A stretch of 64,000 nucleotides of DNA, taken from contig NC_088310.1 in NCBI RefSeq assembly GCF_910592395.1, forward strand, positions 26,305,491-26,369,490, given 5' to 3'. Below are positions 24,401-37,300 of this stretch, piece by piece; positions within the stretch are counted from its first letter, which is position 1; each line of letters starts with the position of its first letter. A program made the position numbers and the translations under genes. This DNA is from Lineus longissimus (lineage: Eukaryota > Nemertea > Pilidiophora > Heteronemertea > Lineidae). The notes beneath the pieces are model-generated. The model worked only from the letters and a program-made list of their open reading frames with translations, was not told where the DNA came from and made no database searches.

Positions 24401-24424
24401 TAAATTCGAGTTTTCAAATATGAT

Positions 24425-24430
24425 TTTATT
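24425..24430 (-). terminator. DRC7: Polyadenylation signal of DRC7
   Basis: AATAAA on the minus strand, about 615 bases beyond the DRC7 stop codon, in an AT-rich stretch. Confidence 0.55.
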
Positions 24431-25044
24431 CCAACAAAAATATATATGTACAAAAGGGCGGAAGGTACTATGTACATGAATATTTTGTTATCTTACATCT
24501 TCAATTTGGGCAAGATCAACACAGTAAACCACCAAAATTTCATTGGGACTTGATCGAAATCACGAAAAATCATTGGACGGATAGCTAAATCAAAAATGTA
24601 TGATAAGTGAACTGAATGCTGAGGGACGAAGTTCAACAGTCAGACGGACGGCAAAGAAGTTAACTTGCAAATAAATGTACATGTAGATGTTTACAAGCCT
24701 GTACTTCAGGATGCAGACATGATTATCCTTGGGCTCAACTTTTAATGTCAACTTTTAATTATCCTCAAAGTGGACATCAAAATACACTTTGACATACATG
24801 AGTATTTACATGACTTCACCTGACATTGTATCAGTTGTCGTCAATGCAAAACTTCTCGCTCAGGTTTCATTATCACCAGTAAAAGACCAAGAATATATAT
24901 TTCAGAGTTTCGAAACATCCCATCGGAAATATAAGCAAATAATTAAAAGTCCAGAATCTCTAATGTCTTGCCCATGGTCTGTTTCATGCGATGTTTTCCA
25001 CGGAGCTATAAAGTGAAAGTGTTTGTATCCTTTTCCCAGAATGT

Positions 25045-28000
25045 TTAGAAGTACTCTGCCAGCCGCGAATCATTCCTGAGCTTCTGTTCCAACTGCATGT
25101 ATTTGTGGGGAGCCATCTCCTTGTGTCTGAAAAAGGAAACAATATTGCAGTTAGGAATGCTTCTGTTTGCATCCATGCTTTCATTAGATGTGCAATGCCT
25201 TGTCTCCTGAGTATAATTTGTAGTGGGATTGTTCTATTTAACACTCACCTGTTGAGCCTAAGCTCGAGTATGTGGATCCTGAACATGGCTTCACTGCAGT
25301 AATTGAGGTACTCATCCTCATCGTCTTTCTGCATGGAGACCTGATGCTGCTGGTACCACTGCTGGCGCTTCTGTAGATCTTGCGTCTCCTTTTCGAATCT
25401 TGCTTGTATGAGGTTAGCCTTGTCAATTAGTCGCTGCTTGAGGTCGGCTAAGCAGTCTTCTTTCAGTCTAAATGCTTGCGCCCGCAAGATCTTCTCCGGA
25501 TCGCCGATCTGAGCTAAGAACGGGGCGAGGTAGTCAATCTCCATCTCTTGTTTACGCTTCTTTTCTTCGGCCAACTGCTTCTCCTAAAATACACATTCAA
25601 TCTTGTATCAAGTATCGATATCGTTAGAAATTTCTCAGCACTGACTATCAACCAGACATGCTAACCTACAAAATAGTATTTCATCTTGAGTGTTTTCAGC
25701 CAATTGTTTTCTAAGTTTGGAGTATTCTTATGCATTTTCCTTTGGCGTCAATGAGTATCATTTTCATTAAACATTCACACATACCAGTTCTTTCCTGTGT
25801 TTCTTGGCTTTTTCATTCCTTTCGGTGTCATAAACTGAGATGTCAAGCTCGGAAATCGCCTCTTCCTTTGTCCGTTCATTCAAGATCTCACACACCTGAA
25901 ATGGCAAAGAATGAAAAGGCTATGTCAGGAAAGAATGAATGAATGAATGGTACTGTTAAAGGAAGAGTGTCTCAAGATAATGCAGTTTAGTTTTTCGTTA
26001 TAGTCTTTGGACAGCTAGAACATGAGGGAGAGTGACTCACCTCTTCCTCTGACTGCCTGACAGTTGTCCTACTCTGTTCCTCAGCCTCGAGGAGTGCCAG
26101 CATCATCTGATACAGCTCCACATTCTTCTTCTGCTTTGACGTTGGGTCCACTTGGAACGTGACATGCATGTCTGATGACATGATCAGGGTGGCACCCTTC
26201 TCATCTGCGTTATGTGGTTTGATGAATTCCCGGATTGATGACGAGACCCGAGGATCTTCCGTGTGATATGTCAGCTGGATCTTTTCCTCTGAGATGTGGA
26301 ATACCCGCTCCTCGACATCTTCACCGGCAGGCTTCTTCTGATTACGGTTGAATTTCTCAACGATTTTCTGCAAGGGGAGAAATGCATTATTCCTCATTGG
26401 CTATAATGTACACACTATGACAGTTGGTGATATTACTGACCTTTGTAGGTCCCAAATGCAACAAAGCATCACTATTGCTGGTTTCAAATGCAACTTAGGA
26501 CTACAGGTGCAATACTGCCTCTGTGGTTGATGGTAAATGACATGACTGCATGTGTGTGAACATCAACATATACATGTATGCAGTGCTGATTAGATTACTT
26601 ACAAAAATTGGTCGTGATGTGATCACATCAGCCGGTCCAAATTTCTTCGCTCGTTTGCCAAACTCCACGGTTCTGTAGTACAGAAAGTCTGCTCTGTTGA
26701 CGAAATGTTCTGTCATAGAGACTGGTGTCTCTTCCCTCTTCACCAAACCATCCACTCGAGCCTCGTTATAGAAGATCATCGTGCGGTCATTTTCAGGCCC
26801 CGGTGAATTGGCCTTGTAAGTGTGTTCTGAAACCAAGAAAATTAAGAAAGAATTAGAAATAGAGAACGTGACTCTGACATTGAAGGTTCCTCCGGGGTCA
26901 CTGGTTTCCTCCCACACTACAGTACATTTGCCGAGTATTGTTTGGAGCTAATGATGCCTTAACTGACGCTCAGCTCTCAACTCAACATCTTTCAGTTTAC
27001 AGCTAAGTAAACTCTACTCACCTTTTAGGTTTCGCTGCCTCCCTGGAGAATAATATTCTGTGATCCAGCCCGTCCTGTGATTGTGAATCCTCTGCTCAAG
27101 CTTGTCGGCTCGATTTTTGTAAAACTCCTTCACCATGATGCAGTCAGTCACTGAAATGCAATACCATACGTTTCACTTGACAGCAGGATCATAACAAGGA
27201 AGGAGATAAACTCCCCTAGTGATTCACTTAGGAACCATACAACAGCAACAGCATTGAATACTCAACCAGATAATCTGTTCACAGACATTTTTGTTTTTAT
27301 ACATACATTCTTTGTCATCATAAATAGAGAGCCGGCAGACGATGCCATCCCTAACCAGATACGGAGCAAACTTCTCCAACTTAGCTCGCTTATACAGCTT
27401 GGTTTTCTTTCCCTGAGGGCATCGCATCTGAAAATCTCTTGGTGAGATTTCGATGGGCAAGATCCAAGATGGTGGCATGTCTAAGTGTTTCTCGACCTCC
27501 TCCTCTTCTTGCTGGAAGTAACACAACGTGAGATATTAAGCCTGTTGAAATATATGCAACGGTCAAAGCAAACTCTCCATAGAATTGTGAAGTTCAAAAA
27601 CTCTCTTAAAGAATCTATACTTTTAAGGGTGCACACTAGAAGTAACAACATACATCTACTTCAAAGTTGCGATGAATTGGAAAGATAAGTTTTAAAAACC
27701 TTTCAAGAATTTGAAATAATCTTTCCACTACAAGAGTACAATACAACCACAGTTTCAACTTTGAACAACATATCAGCCCCCTCTCTCACCTCATCGTCAT
27801 CATAATCATATTCATCCTCCATGGCATCAGGAATCTGCAGGATCGGCTTGTCATTGCCAGGGAACATGAACTCCCATAACGTGCAATCACCTAGGTCATA
27901 TTTCAAATTCTGCAACAAGAAGAAAATTTCAGTATTTTGCACAGTACATTTGTCAAAATAAATGCTCATAAACACGTGACAGTTTACAGTACAGCATGGT

Positions 28001-30353
28001 TGATCAGCTTACCTTAACTCCCTCTGAGCAGTCCTGCATGTTAACCCAGTAGTTCTGATGGTTCCACACGCTTTCTATACCAAGATAGTTGCTGCTGTCC
28101 AGAGGATGGGCGATGCCAGTAAAAGGCTCGATGTAGAAGCCCTCCGGTACCTCCCTCTTGCCGGGCAGAATCATAACCCAGGAGTGAACTCTCAAGCCAT
28201 GGAGAGGGTCTGGTGGTGGCTTTTCCAATTCCTATGGCAAGAAGATTGACAAAATGTTTATTCATGATATAACTATTTGATAGGGTTAAAGCCAAAATGA
28301 CAGGATCAGAGCGCTCACTTAACCTTCGATCTCCAACAGGAAAGAACCAAGTCCCTCGGAATGGATTTCGAACTCGTGACCTCTCAGTCAGTAATCTGCA
28401 GAAAAGGTATTAACGACTCCGCCACTGTTATCCCCAGACTTACTGCTTGTCTTTGTTCCTCCTCTCTCCTCTGTCTTAACTTATCGTTTTTCTCTCTATC
28501 GATCTCTCTCTGATCCATCTTGATCTCATATTTACTCCTTAGATCTTTTGGAGGTTTCACAGTGTATTTCTTTGGCTCTTTTTGTTGCTCTTCAACTTTC
28601 ACCTGGAAATTGAGGTAAAACGTCACTGATTGCCAAAATGCTTCCGTGATGAGGAGATCGACCTAAGAGGAGACAGTTAACTCTGACAGTGAGTATTTGG
28701 GTTCTATTAATGAGAGGAAGAACTGTACCAGGATTGAAATACCAAGTTGACACTTTTGACCTGCCTTATGGTACTGCTCAAGAATTCTTCTTTTAAAGGA
28801 GTAGCACTATTCCAAAGTGGAAATTGGAATACTAATGTTACATACAATGAGACAAACTATTGCAAAACAAACCTCTTCTTTCTTCTTGAGAAGTGGACAT
28901 ATCTCCCTTGTCTCATCCATGAGACACATCTCCCTGGTTGCGTAGCCACTGACCACATAGGCATCATAACCAACACCGAGTAGCAAGGAACACAACAATG
29001 TACTGTAGTCAAAGGAGTTGCCTTTTTGTCTTTTTAAAATTGTGGTTGGGGCATAAAGCCTCTTTGGCTAAAATAGAAAAAAACAGAGTTGGTTATTAAT
29101 GCATATTTTAACTCAGCACATTACTAAAAAATATTTCTAACACTACACAGCTTCTAACTGCACTGACCATGTGACATTGAAACAAATGACTGCCCTCAAA
29201 ACAAGTTAGCATTTCAGACTTTCCCAAAAAACCAATTACCCTTGCCCAGGACCAATGGTTTGCCGTCATCTGGTGCAGATATCTTTACTCACCAGGTCTG
29301 TTGCAGGATCTAAAGGAATGAAATTCAAATAATCTGCCACAAACTCTGCAGCTCCATCCCAGTCATATACCTCTGGAAATGGCAGTTTTGTTACTCGGAT
29401 AGTGGTGCACACAAATTTCTAAAAGGAAGAAAATACATCTTATTATTTAACTGAGAAATTAGTGAACAGAAACTTCTTTGTAATATCATACATTTGTTTT
29501 TTCTCAACTACGTGAATAAATCAAGGTCTGAAGGACCCAACTTCCAAATGATTTTGGAAAATGTAAGGATTGGGAATGGGAAGGACTTGAGAATAACCTA
29601 CCTCTACACCACACTCATTTGTTGGGTTCAAAAACAATGGTTTCCTATCACGATACAAGTGAACATATTGTCTCCTGAAGTTATCAGCATAGCCAAGGAC
29701 CAGCTTTTCTTTCCGACCATTTGCTTTGTATGAACTGGGAAATTCACTTTCATCAAATATTTCAGCTGGTTCACTGAAAGAGAAGCAAAGCCTGTCAAAG
29801 CCAAGGGCGTCAGCATCTTACTCATTCCATTTCAAGGTAGGCTCTACACTACAGGTTAAATAAAAATTGATTACAGACATGACAGACCTATCTACAGCCT
29901 ATGATAATGATAATCCCTATTTTCTAGTAGGCTATAGGCCTAGATTAAAAAACGAGTCAACCGATAGACCGACGGAGTCAAACACATAAATTGTAAAAAG
30001 GAACACGACAAATTAATTAAAATAACGAACATTTCAGTTTTAGGATGTTCTACCACAATCTTGGCAAGTTCATCTTTGAGGGCTTCAACATCTTCTTCGA
30101 GCTGTGCATCTACCTCCCCTTTCTCACTGCCTTCTACTACACTCCCTTTCTCACTGCCTGTGGTGGACTTGGCATCAGCATCACCAGTCTCGTTGACACT
30201 GACAGCATCAACACCATCTTCTCCAATCGCAATGTCTGGAACTTTAGCCTCTTCTTGTGAAGGCTCTCCACCAGTTGGAGACTCTACTTTTATGTCACCA
30301 GCTGCATCATTAGTTTGTTCACTAGTAGCCTCATCTTGACCTTCAACAGACAT
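25045..30353 (-). CDS. DRC7: DRC7/CCDC135, nexin-dynein regulatory complex subunit 7, 14 exons, 908 aa
   Basis: Exons: 30353-30031, 29773-29602, 29418-29293, 29067-28873, 28602-28444, 28231-28013, 27909-27790, 27511-27307, 27150-27022, 26826-26603, 26367-26041, 25895-25785, 25583-25249, 25126-25045. Phases agree throughout. The length is close to human DRC7 (874 aa). After an acidic N-terminus comes the transglutaminase-like region (GNSFDYSTLLCSLLLGVGYD, YVVSGYATREMCLMDE), then KVEEQQKEPKKY, the HGLRVHSWVMILPGKREVP block, and a charged coiled-coil C-terminus ending NDSRLAEYF. The family links DRC subunits between outer doublet microtubules, controls dynein activity in motile cilia and is needed for sperm motility. 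The first donor (GTTCGT) is weak, so the exon 1-2 joint is the least certain. It is divergent from RALGAPB. Confidence 0.95.
28313..28437 (-). repeat. tRNA-derived SINE-like element in a DRC7 intron
   Basis: On the minus strand an A-box-like aacagtggcggagtcg is followed by a clear B-box-like cacgagttcgaaatcc. It lies in the intron 28443-28232 and is not part of the coding exons. Confidence 0.55.
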
Positions 30354-31388
30354 TGTATAAGGCTATCCTTTACTGTTTTTTTATATCCGAAAAGCGAGAA
30401 TTTTACTAGATTTTGTGGGACCGAGGAACTGCTCCAAGGAAGCCAGAATTCATCCGCTAGTTGACAACAGAAAAAATAGTGCTATATTCAAAGGCGTTTG
30501 TTTTCCAGTTAATTTCATTTAGTTTAAGTTTATTGACTCTTATGTATCAAAATAATACTTTTCATTACTCTGATGCTTCAAAGATGCAGATTAGGCGTTT
30601 AAATTGATATTAGGGTATTTTCCATAGAAACGAAATCACTGCCCTAAAAGCGCCACCTCGCGGCAACTCTCCTTTTGGCGAAGGTGGGATTGTCAAATTT
30701 ATGGCTGACATTTCTCAAATTTTTCACATTTTCATGAAGAAATACACCATCAAAATCTTTATCAAGAACTTTTTGAAGATGAACATAGTGTAGTATGTTG
30801 GTTGAAGAATTTGTCTCACTAATCAACCGCAGTTTTTAGCGTTTTCTGCTCTGAAAAGCAAGAGATTCGTGTAAGAATAGCTAGGGAGTTCTGTCAAAAC
30901 TCGAAAACTGACCTGAAAAAATCCAGGAAAAAGCAAACTTGTTGACAAATGACCTGACCCTACATCAATAAGTTAAGGAAAAGAATTCACGCACGTCATG
31001 TAAGGTCGTTGGTCGGATTGATTGATCTGACTCCAAAGCTCTTGATTACTTCACATTATTGGCCCAGCATTGATTGAGCGTAGGCCTTTTTGAAGAAAAC
31101 GAATCAGACTCTGAGCCATGGACTATGCATTGATGAGGCATGCCATAACAAAACAAATGCACATACTCTGAACACATCAGAAGGCCTAACCCAACTTCGT
31201 ACAATGCCATAAGCCACGAAGACCGGGTGAAAGACATGACTGTATTGGGTGATGTCTGCCAGCGGCAGCGCCAGCTAGCATGAGTAGTTCATTGTTTGTT
31301 TCATTGACCACCTGTACCATATTGACTATTGTACATGTATGTTACAGTTCTTCTTTTGCAGATAAATTTCCTTGGCTGAGTGACCAGG
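30354..31388. promoter_or_regulatory. Shared upstream region of DRC7 and RALGAPB
   Basis: About 1 kb separates the divergent start codons. A splice-acceptor-like tract ends at about 31361, just before the RALGAPB ATG, which implies an upstream untranslated exon. No repeat or conserved motif was recognised. Confidence 0.45.
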
Positions 31389-34300
31389 ATGTATTCTGAG
31401 TGGAAGTCACTTCAGTCTGCCATCCAGACAGATGACAGTAACATCAGTGTCCTCCACAGCTTCCCTGATACAGTTGGTAAAGATGTTGCTGGTTCTGTAG
31501 TGAAACACCTGGCTCAGAATCTCAGTCTTGGTGTGAGCAACAGTGAGCCAAGTAAGCTCAACAATGACAAGGAGGTCAAGTGGACTATGGAGGTATGTGT
31601 GATCTGATCTTTCATACAAAGTTATTGACATGTTTGACTGTTGTGGGCCATACAAAATTGGCCTTTAATTGCTACTTTGATTGGACATCTGACTTGCAGT
31701 CCCCTTTTTTCATCTGACCTAAGATGACTAGTTCTGTCTTCAGTATTACTTTTTTCAAAAATGTGATCTAAGGGTTTTTTCAGGGTGAACAAGAAATAGT
31801 CTATAATGTCCACTTTCAGGTTCTGTGTTATGGACTGAATCTTCCTCTGAGTGAACTCGACACTATTAAGGATTGTGTGAATGTCTACTGTGACTGGATG
31901 ACAGCCCTGGTCACACCCAAGGCTTGTGTACCAAAGCCGGTGAAGGAAGAACCCAACAAGTATGCACAGGATATGCTTCATCATCTCTATAACCTGTTTG
32001 CACCAAGAGACGAGAGAGGTGGGTTTCAATTCCATAGATCTAATATGCGATTGGTGTATAGTGAATATCTTGCACATTGGCCATGATGCCATTCCTTTGA
32101 CAATAGTTTGATTCCTAATGCTGACTTTCTTTCAGGCACCGACTTGGTCAAGCGTCAGGCTGTTCACTGCCACAGAGTGCTGCGGACTGTGCAGCATGTT
32201 GCCAACGATTCAACCATTATGACTAGGGAAACATGGGAGACATTACTCAAATTTCTTTTAGCAATAAATGACACATTACTTGCTACACCAACCGTCAAAG
32301 GTGAGACAAAGTCTTATTTCAAAGAAAATCTGGAAGAAAAAAAATTTTGTCTCAAAAATATACATTTTTTGCTAAAGATTAATTTTCTTCTCTAAAACCC
32401 TATTGTTACTAGACTTGACCAATTTCTAGAGGAACGAAACAAAAATTGTTGGTAAAAAGAAATCTGTGTCCAGGACTGATCAAGTTAGATTATTCCATAC
32501 GTTAACGTCTGATTTCAGTTTCATTTCTTGTAGATGATATTGGTGACCAGCTGTGTGAGAGGGTGCTGAGTGTTCTCTTTGAGTTGTGGTTGTTGGCCTG
32601 CGCTAAATGCTTCCCAGCTCCTTCTCTGTGGAAAACATTCCGTGACATGAGCTCAAATTGGCGGCACCATGAGGCACTAGTGATCCAGTGGCATCGCGTT
32701 AATGCAATCCTTACATCAAAGCTAATCAAGTTTATGTATGGACCAGAATTTCCTGAACTTGCCATATGTAAGTATTGATGCTGGTTGGGCTTCGGATTTT
32801 CAGTTTGAGCTACGTTAGATTTGTTCTAGGCAAAGCAAAGAGATTAGACACGTTTGGCTTTCCAACTTCTCAGCCCAACAAGCAGCTTATGGGAGTTGTG
32901 TGGTCATGTAAGGGAGAGATGTCTTTATTGAGTGAAGTAATGATCGGATTCTTCTTCACATTTCCAGCAGAAGATGACTACCCCATCATTCCAGCAGACA
33001 TGGATCGTGACTGTGTGGCACAGTCCTGGTTCAGATTCCTGCACGTCATCAACAACCCGGTGGATATGTGTCGGCCGCACGTCATCAGCCAGACTCAGAA
33101 GTTTCTGCACATGGCCTTGACCAGTGAGGCTGTCATAGAACCTAGTCAACATGAATGTTTAGCAATACTGCCCCAGATATTCTTCCGTGCCATGAGAGGG
33201 ATATCAGTTCTTGTTGATGCATTTCTTGGTGAGTACATGTGACGGTTCCTGGTCAATTATTTTTTCATATCACCATGTTCACGCAACATATGTCATACAC
33301 GAGGCAGTGTGAATACCAGCACCACCGTATGGACCAAATCAATACAGCTCCTCACCGTGCTGCTGTTTACTCATCACTTGGATGAAACCAGGAATTGGGA
33401 TAAGGTTTTACCTGGACCATCTCTACCAAACAACCTAAAAATCAATCTGTTTTCTTTTAGAAGATAGTAACATACTCTTCTCTGTTCCCTAGGTATTTCT
33501 CAGTCCAACCGTGATGATGCATTGCTCAACCTCGTTAGTCGCCAGACAGCAACCATCACATCCTCCACACCTCCTCCTCGCCGGGCAGACAAGAAGAGCA
33601 CAGGAAGTCAAGGGGGAAAAAGTAGGTTGACAGGCTGACTCTGTTGTTCCTTTAGAAGTCTTTTGTAGAAAGTTCTTTGAGATGAATGAATCTTTTGATT
33701 TTCCTTTTCTCTTGTCTCAGGTCAGAAAAGTGTGTCGACTCCAAAACTGCAGGCGAATACGACCTTGACACCTTCCAACAGCCCGGGTCATGTGACACTT
33801 GAGTCCCTCCCACCACTTGCTCCAGCCAGACCTAAGTGTAACAGCATTCTACACCTGTTTGGAGCGTGGCTTGTTGAGGCAGCCATCGCTGGAGTCAAGG
33901 TCCATGGCAACCAGTCCAGCAACAGCGGTAAGATGGGAATAGTTTGAACATGCACTTGCATCCTAGGTCTGTCAACATTTAGACTTTGAATGATGAAATA
34001 AATAGACACAGAGCTGACGTAATGCATGATCAACTTATGAAGTCTTTTGTTCATGTTTTTAAGTATATAAACACATGGTTTTAGGTGCATGAGTTTTAGA
34101 AATACAGTGTCTCCAAGGACGTCACAGTAATGAAGTTGATCAAGGCATAAGTAGGATTGTGGCACCTGATATTTACCTTGTTTTTCAGTTCAATATGCAT
34201 GGCACTCAAAGCTTTTTGCACACCCCAACATTTGAAGTGTGCCTGTTCATACGTGTAATGATCGTGCTCCTGTTGTCTTTAGTGTTTAGCTAGATTTATC

Positions 34301-37300
34301 CATCACCATTGTAATGTTACCATGCTGTCAGCCTGCTTTCTTGCAACCTTTCAATTACTCCAGCTTATTCTGTGATTATGGCTCACTTTAGGTGGTACAC
34401 ATTTCTCATCTTTACCAAAGGCTTGCTATGGGAGGAGGTCAATCAAGTATTTTATAGTTCCAAGGGGGTTCAGCTGGATGAAATTAGTGAGACCTACATA
34501 TTGATGAGTAATGTCCTGATATTCCTTGCACACTCCTGCTCTATAATCAATGCACTAGACTTCTATTTCATGTATTTCTACCTAATGTGCTTTTTGGTCC
34601 AGTGCTGGTGATGCAGTGAAAACTTAAAACCAGATGTCTGAAAATTAGATGAGTTGAGTTCTCTGAATTACATCTACTTCTGTTCCACCTAAGATGTCAA
34701 AGGAAAACTCTGAGAAATATCAAAGCCAGCATCAGACCAGGAACATATTTTTGAATTCAACTGATTTTGATCATTTTGTGCTTCAATATTTTGAAAGCAT
34801 GTTTAACTTATCTTTAAAATTTGCTTTTTATTTTGTTTTAACCTGTATTCAAAAACTTATTACTTCAAAAGAAGTGATAAGTTTTTGGTTTATTCTTTGT
34901 CAAGTGCATGACTCGATGGTGTTTTTTTTGCTGTAGTCAATCCTTGCTTCTCGCTGGTCATGTGGTTTTTGGTAGTTTTTTTGTTTGACAGGTTATTCCC
35001 AGAATGAAATGGTATGCAGTGGTGAAATGTTAATAAATAATGAGATCTTTCTGTATTCAAAGACGATTTCAAATAAACTTCAAAAAAGCACACAATGTAT
35101 TGTAAAATCAAACCAGAATTGAAAAGTATCTTTTCAACACTTGATAAACAGATATTTCTCCATTCACTGCATGTATACACAGACACAATTTAGCGAAGAC
35201 CGCCCAAACATGAACCTATTGTATCGGATAGTGAAACATGGGTTAGTGATGTTAGGCCTGTTGTTCTTGTTCAGTTGTTCATTTGAAAAACCTTGTCTAG
35301 GGTTAGGTCTGCATGTTGTTCATGTGCATATCTGGTGCATTTACTCTATTTTGATAAGTTAAGAGTTGTTCGTATCCCTGCATCCAGACCGTGATACACA
35401 GGTAGCTGAATTGAAAGTTTTTAAAAAGAGGTTCAGTTAGATTTATGGGGAGATTGTCTCATTGACATTGGTCGTCGGGGTTTGTTTGTGGTAGTGTCAG
35501 ATACTGAGCTTATGGCTGTGTAAATAAATAATGAAGGAATAAGTAGTGAAATTAATACTAGTAGTTCAAGGCTGCGCATATGTACATAAGCCTAAGGTTT
35601 CCTGTAGAAAATGATATTAGGCTTTTCCCTAAAGATCATAAAAGAATTTAAGAATGTTTATTAATACTGCAAATCCTTTTTCAGTTCTGCACATGAAACT
35701 AAAGCGTCACCTTTCAAGTAAGCAGTTCCTCTGTCGTCTCATTCATTTAGGTGTCAAATTATGCAGTTTCCATTCTTATTGTTGGTTGGGGGCCAGAGAA
35801 CTGTCTTGGTGTTGGTATGGCTTGGTGGGTTGTGAGAAACCCTTATCAGTGGGAAGTAGGTCATGTTGGGGATGATGATAAAATGATCATAGAATACAGA
35901 CTTTGCAAGATTTGGGTTTATGACCTTGTGGGTGTCAGTAGGGCGTGGCAGTTTGAGACAGGGTAGAAGAGGACCTCTTCAATCAGCAAGCAGGTAATAT
36001 TAATGTTGAATGACGATAAAGGATAACTGAATACGAGTTGGCATGATTTGGGAATGGGTAACGTGTGGTTCTCTAAAGTACTGACACTAAGCTCTCAATT
36101 CATTTTTGAAACCTGAACCCTTTGATGTTTGGCTCAAAGGGTCCTCTTGGTGACAATAGTCTGGTATCAAGCCACTGTCATAAAAGAGAGGACTTGAGAA
36201 TCTACCATCAGTGAATGTTTACGGAAAATTATCCCCTAAGTCTATTCGGTGTTGGAGTTAATTTGTAGGTGTATTGTGTTCATCTTCTAACCAGAAAGTT
36301 ATGAACATAACTCGCATTTCTTTACTTCACATGCAATCTATACATTCTTTACTCTCAATGTCATTACATACCATTTCTTTGTGTGGATATAACCGTCTTT
36401 ATTTGTTTCGATGTACATATTTTTTATAAACGGATGAATGATTTTCATCTAAATTTCGGTGTTTCTTTCGAACTTTTTTGCTATTTTTTCAACATGACCT
36501 GGTTACATTCAATAGTTCCACCATCGAGACGCACTAGCTTTATTAACGAGAGTGACAACGTACGTCGTCGTTCCATGCCTCTAGATGCCATGTTGAAACT
36601 GTCGTCGTCACACGGAGAGATCCTCGTTGACAACTACGAAGCTGGTCGAGCAGAAGCATGTGGTGCCCTCTGTAGGATCTTTTGTGCACATAAGACGGGA
36701 GAAGACATCCTACCAGTATATCTGTCCAGGTTCTACATTGCCATGCACTATGGACTCAGGGTTTCAGAACCAGAGGTGAGTCATGTTGTCTCCAACCAAT
36801 ATTCATATGGACATTTTGGACATTGATGCCTTTTGAAGTGAAGTTGGCCCCTTTTTCAGAGCTCCCTCTCCAGCTCATTGAACATGTAACTAACAACTGA
36901 TTGAATCAGATGGGTGTGAGTCATTCAAAACTTTACCTTCTTTCTGCTTGAAATAAGTTGCCCTTTTTCCATCAGAATTTCAGCAGTCAAGTTCTCGCCA
37001 ACATTCTGTTTAATTCCCCGAACTTGCTGAGAGTCGACCTTGATGGTGTGATGGTGCTAGTCCCACAGATGCTGGATTCTCTTGAGTTGGTCTTGTCGGA
37101 TACCCTGCCAAAAATAAAGTAAGTTCCCGCTTGAGTCGAGTCTTTATATCACTGTAATTCACAATCGGGAGGAATGGGAAAGTTAAATTGAATCTATGCA
37201 TCACTGTAGTACAAATCTCTTCAGAGCAGAAACTGTCAATAAATCTTTTGGGAGCAGGTCTACATAGATATACTTTTGACAACTCTTCTTTCACTGTTTC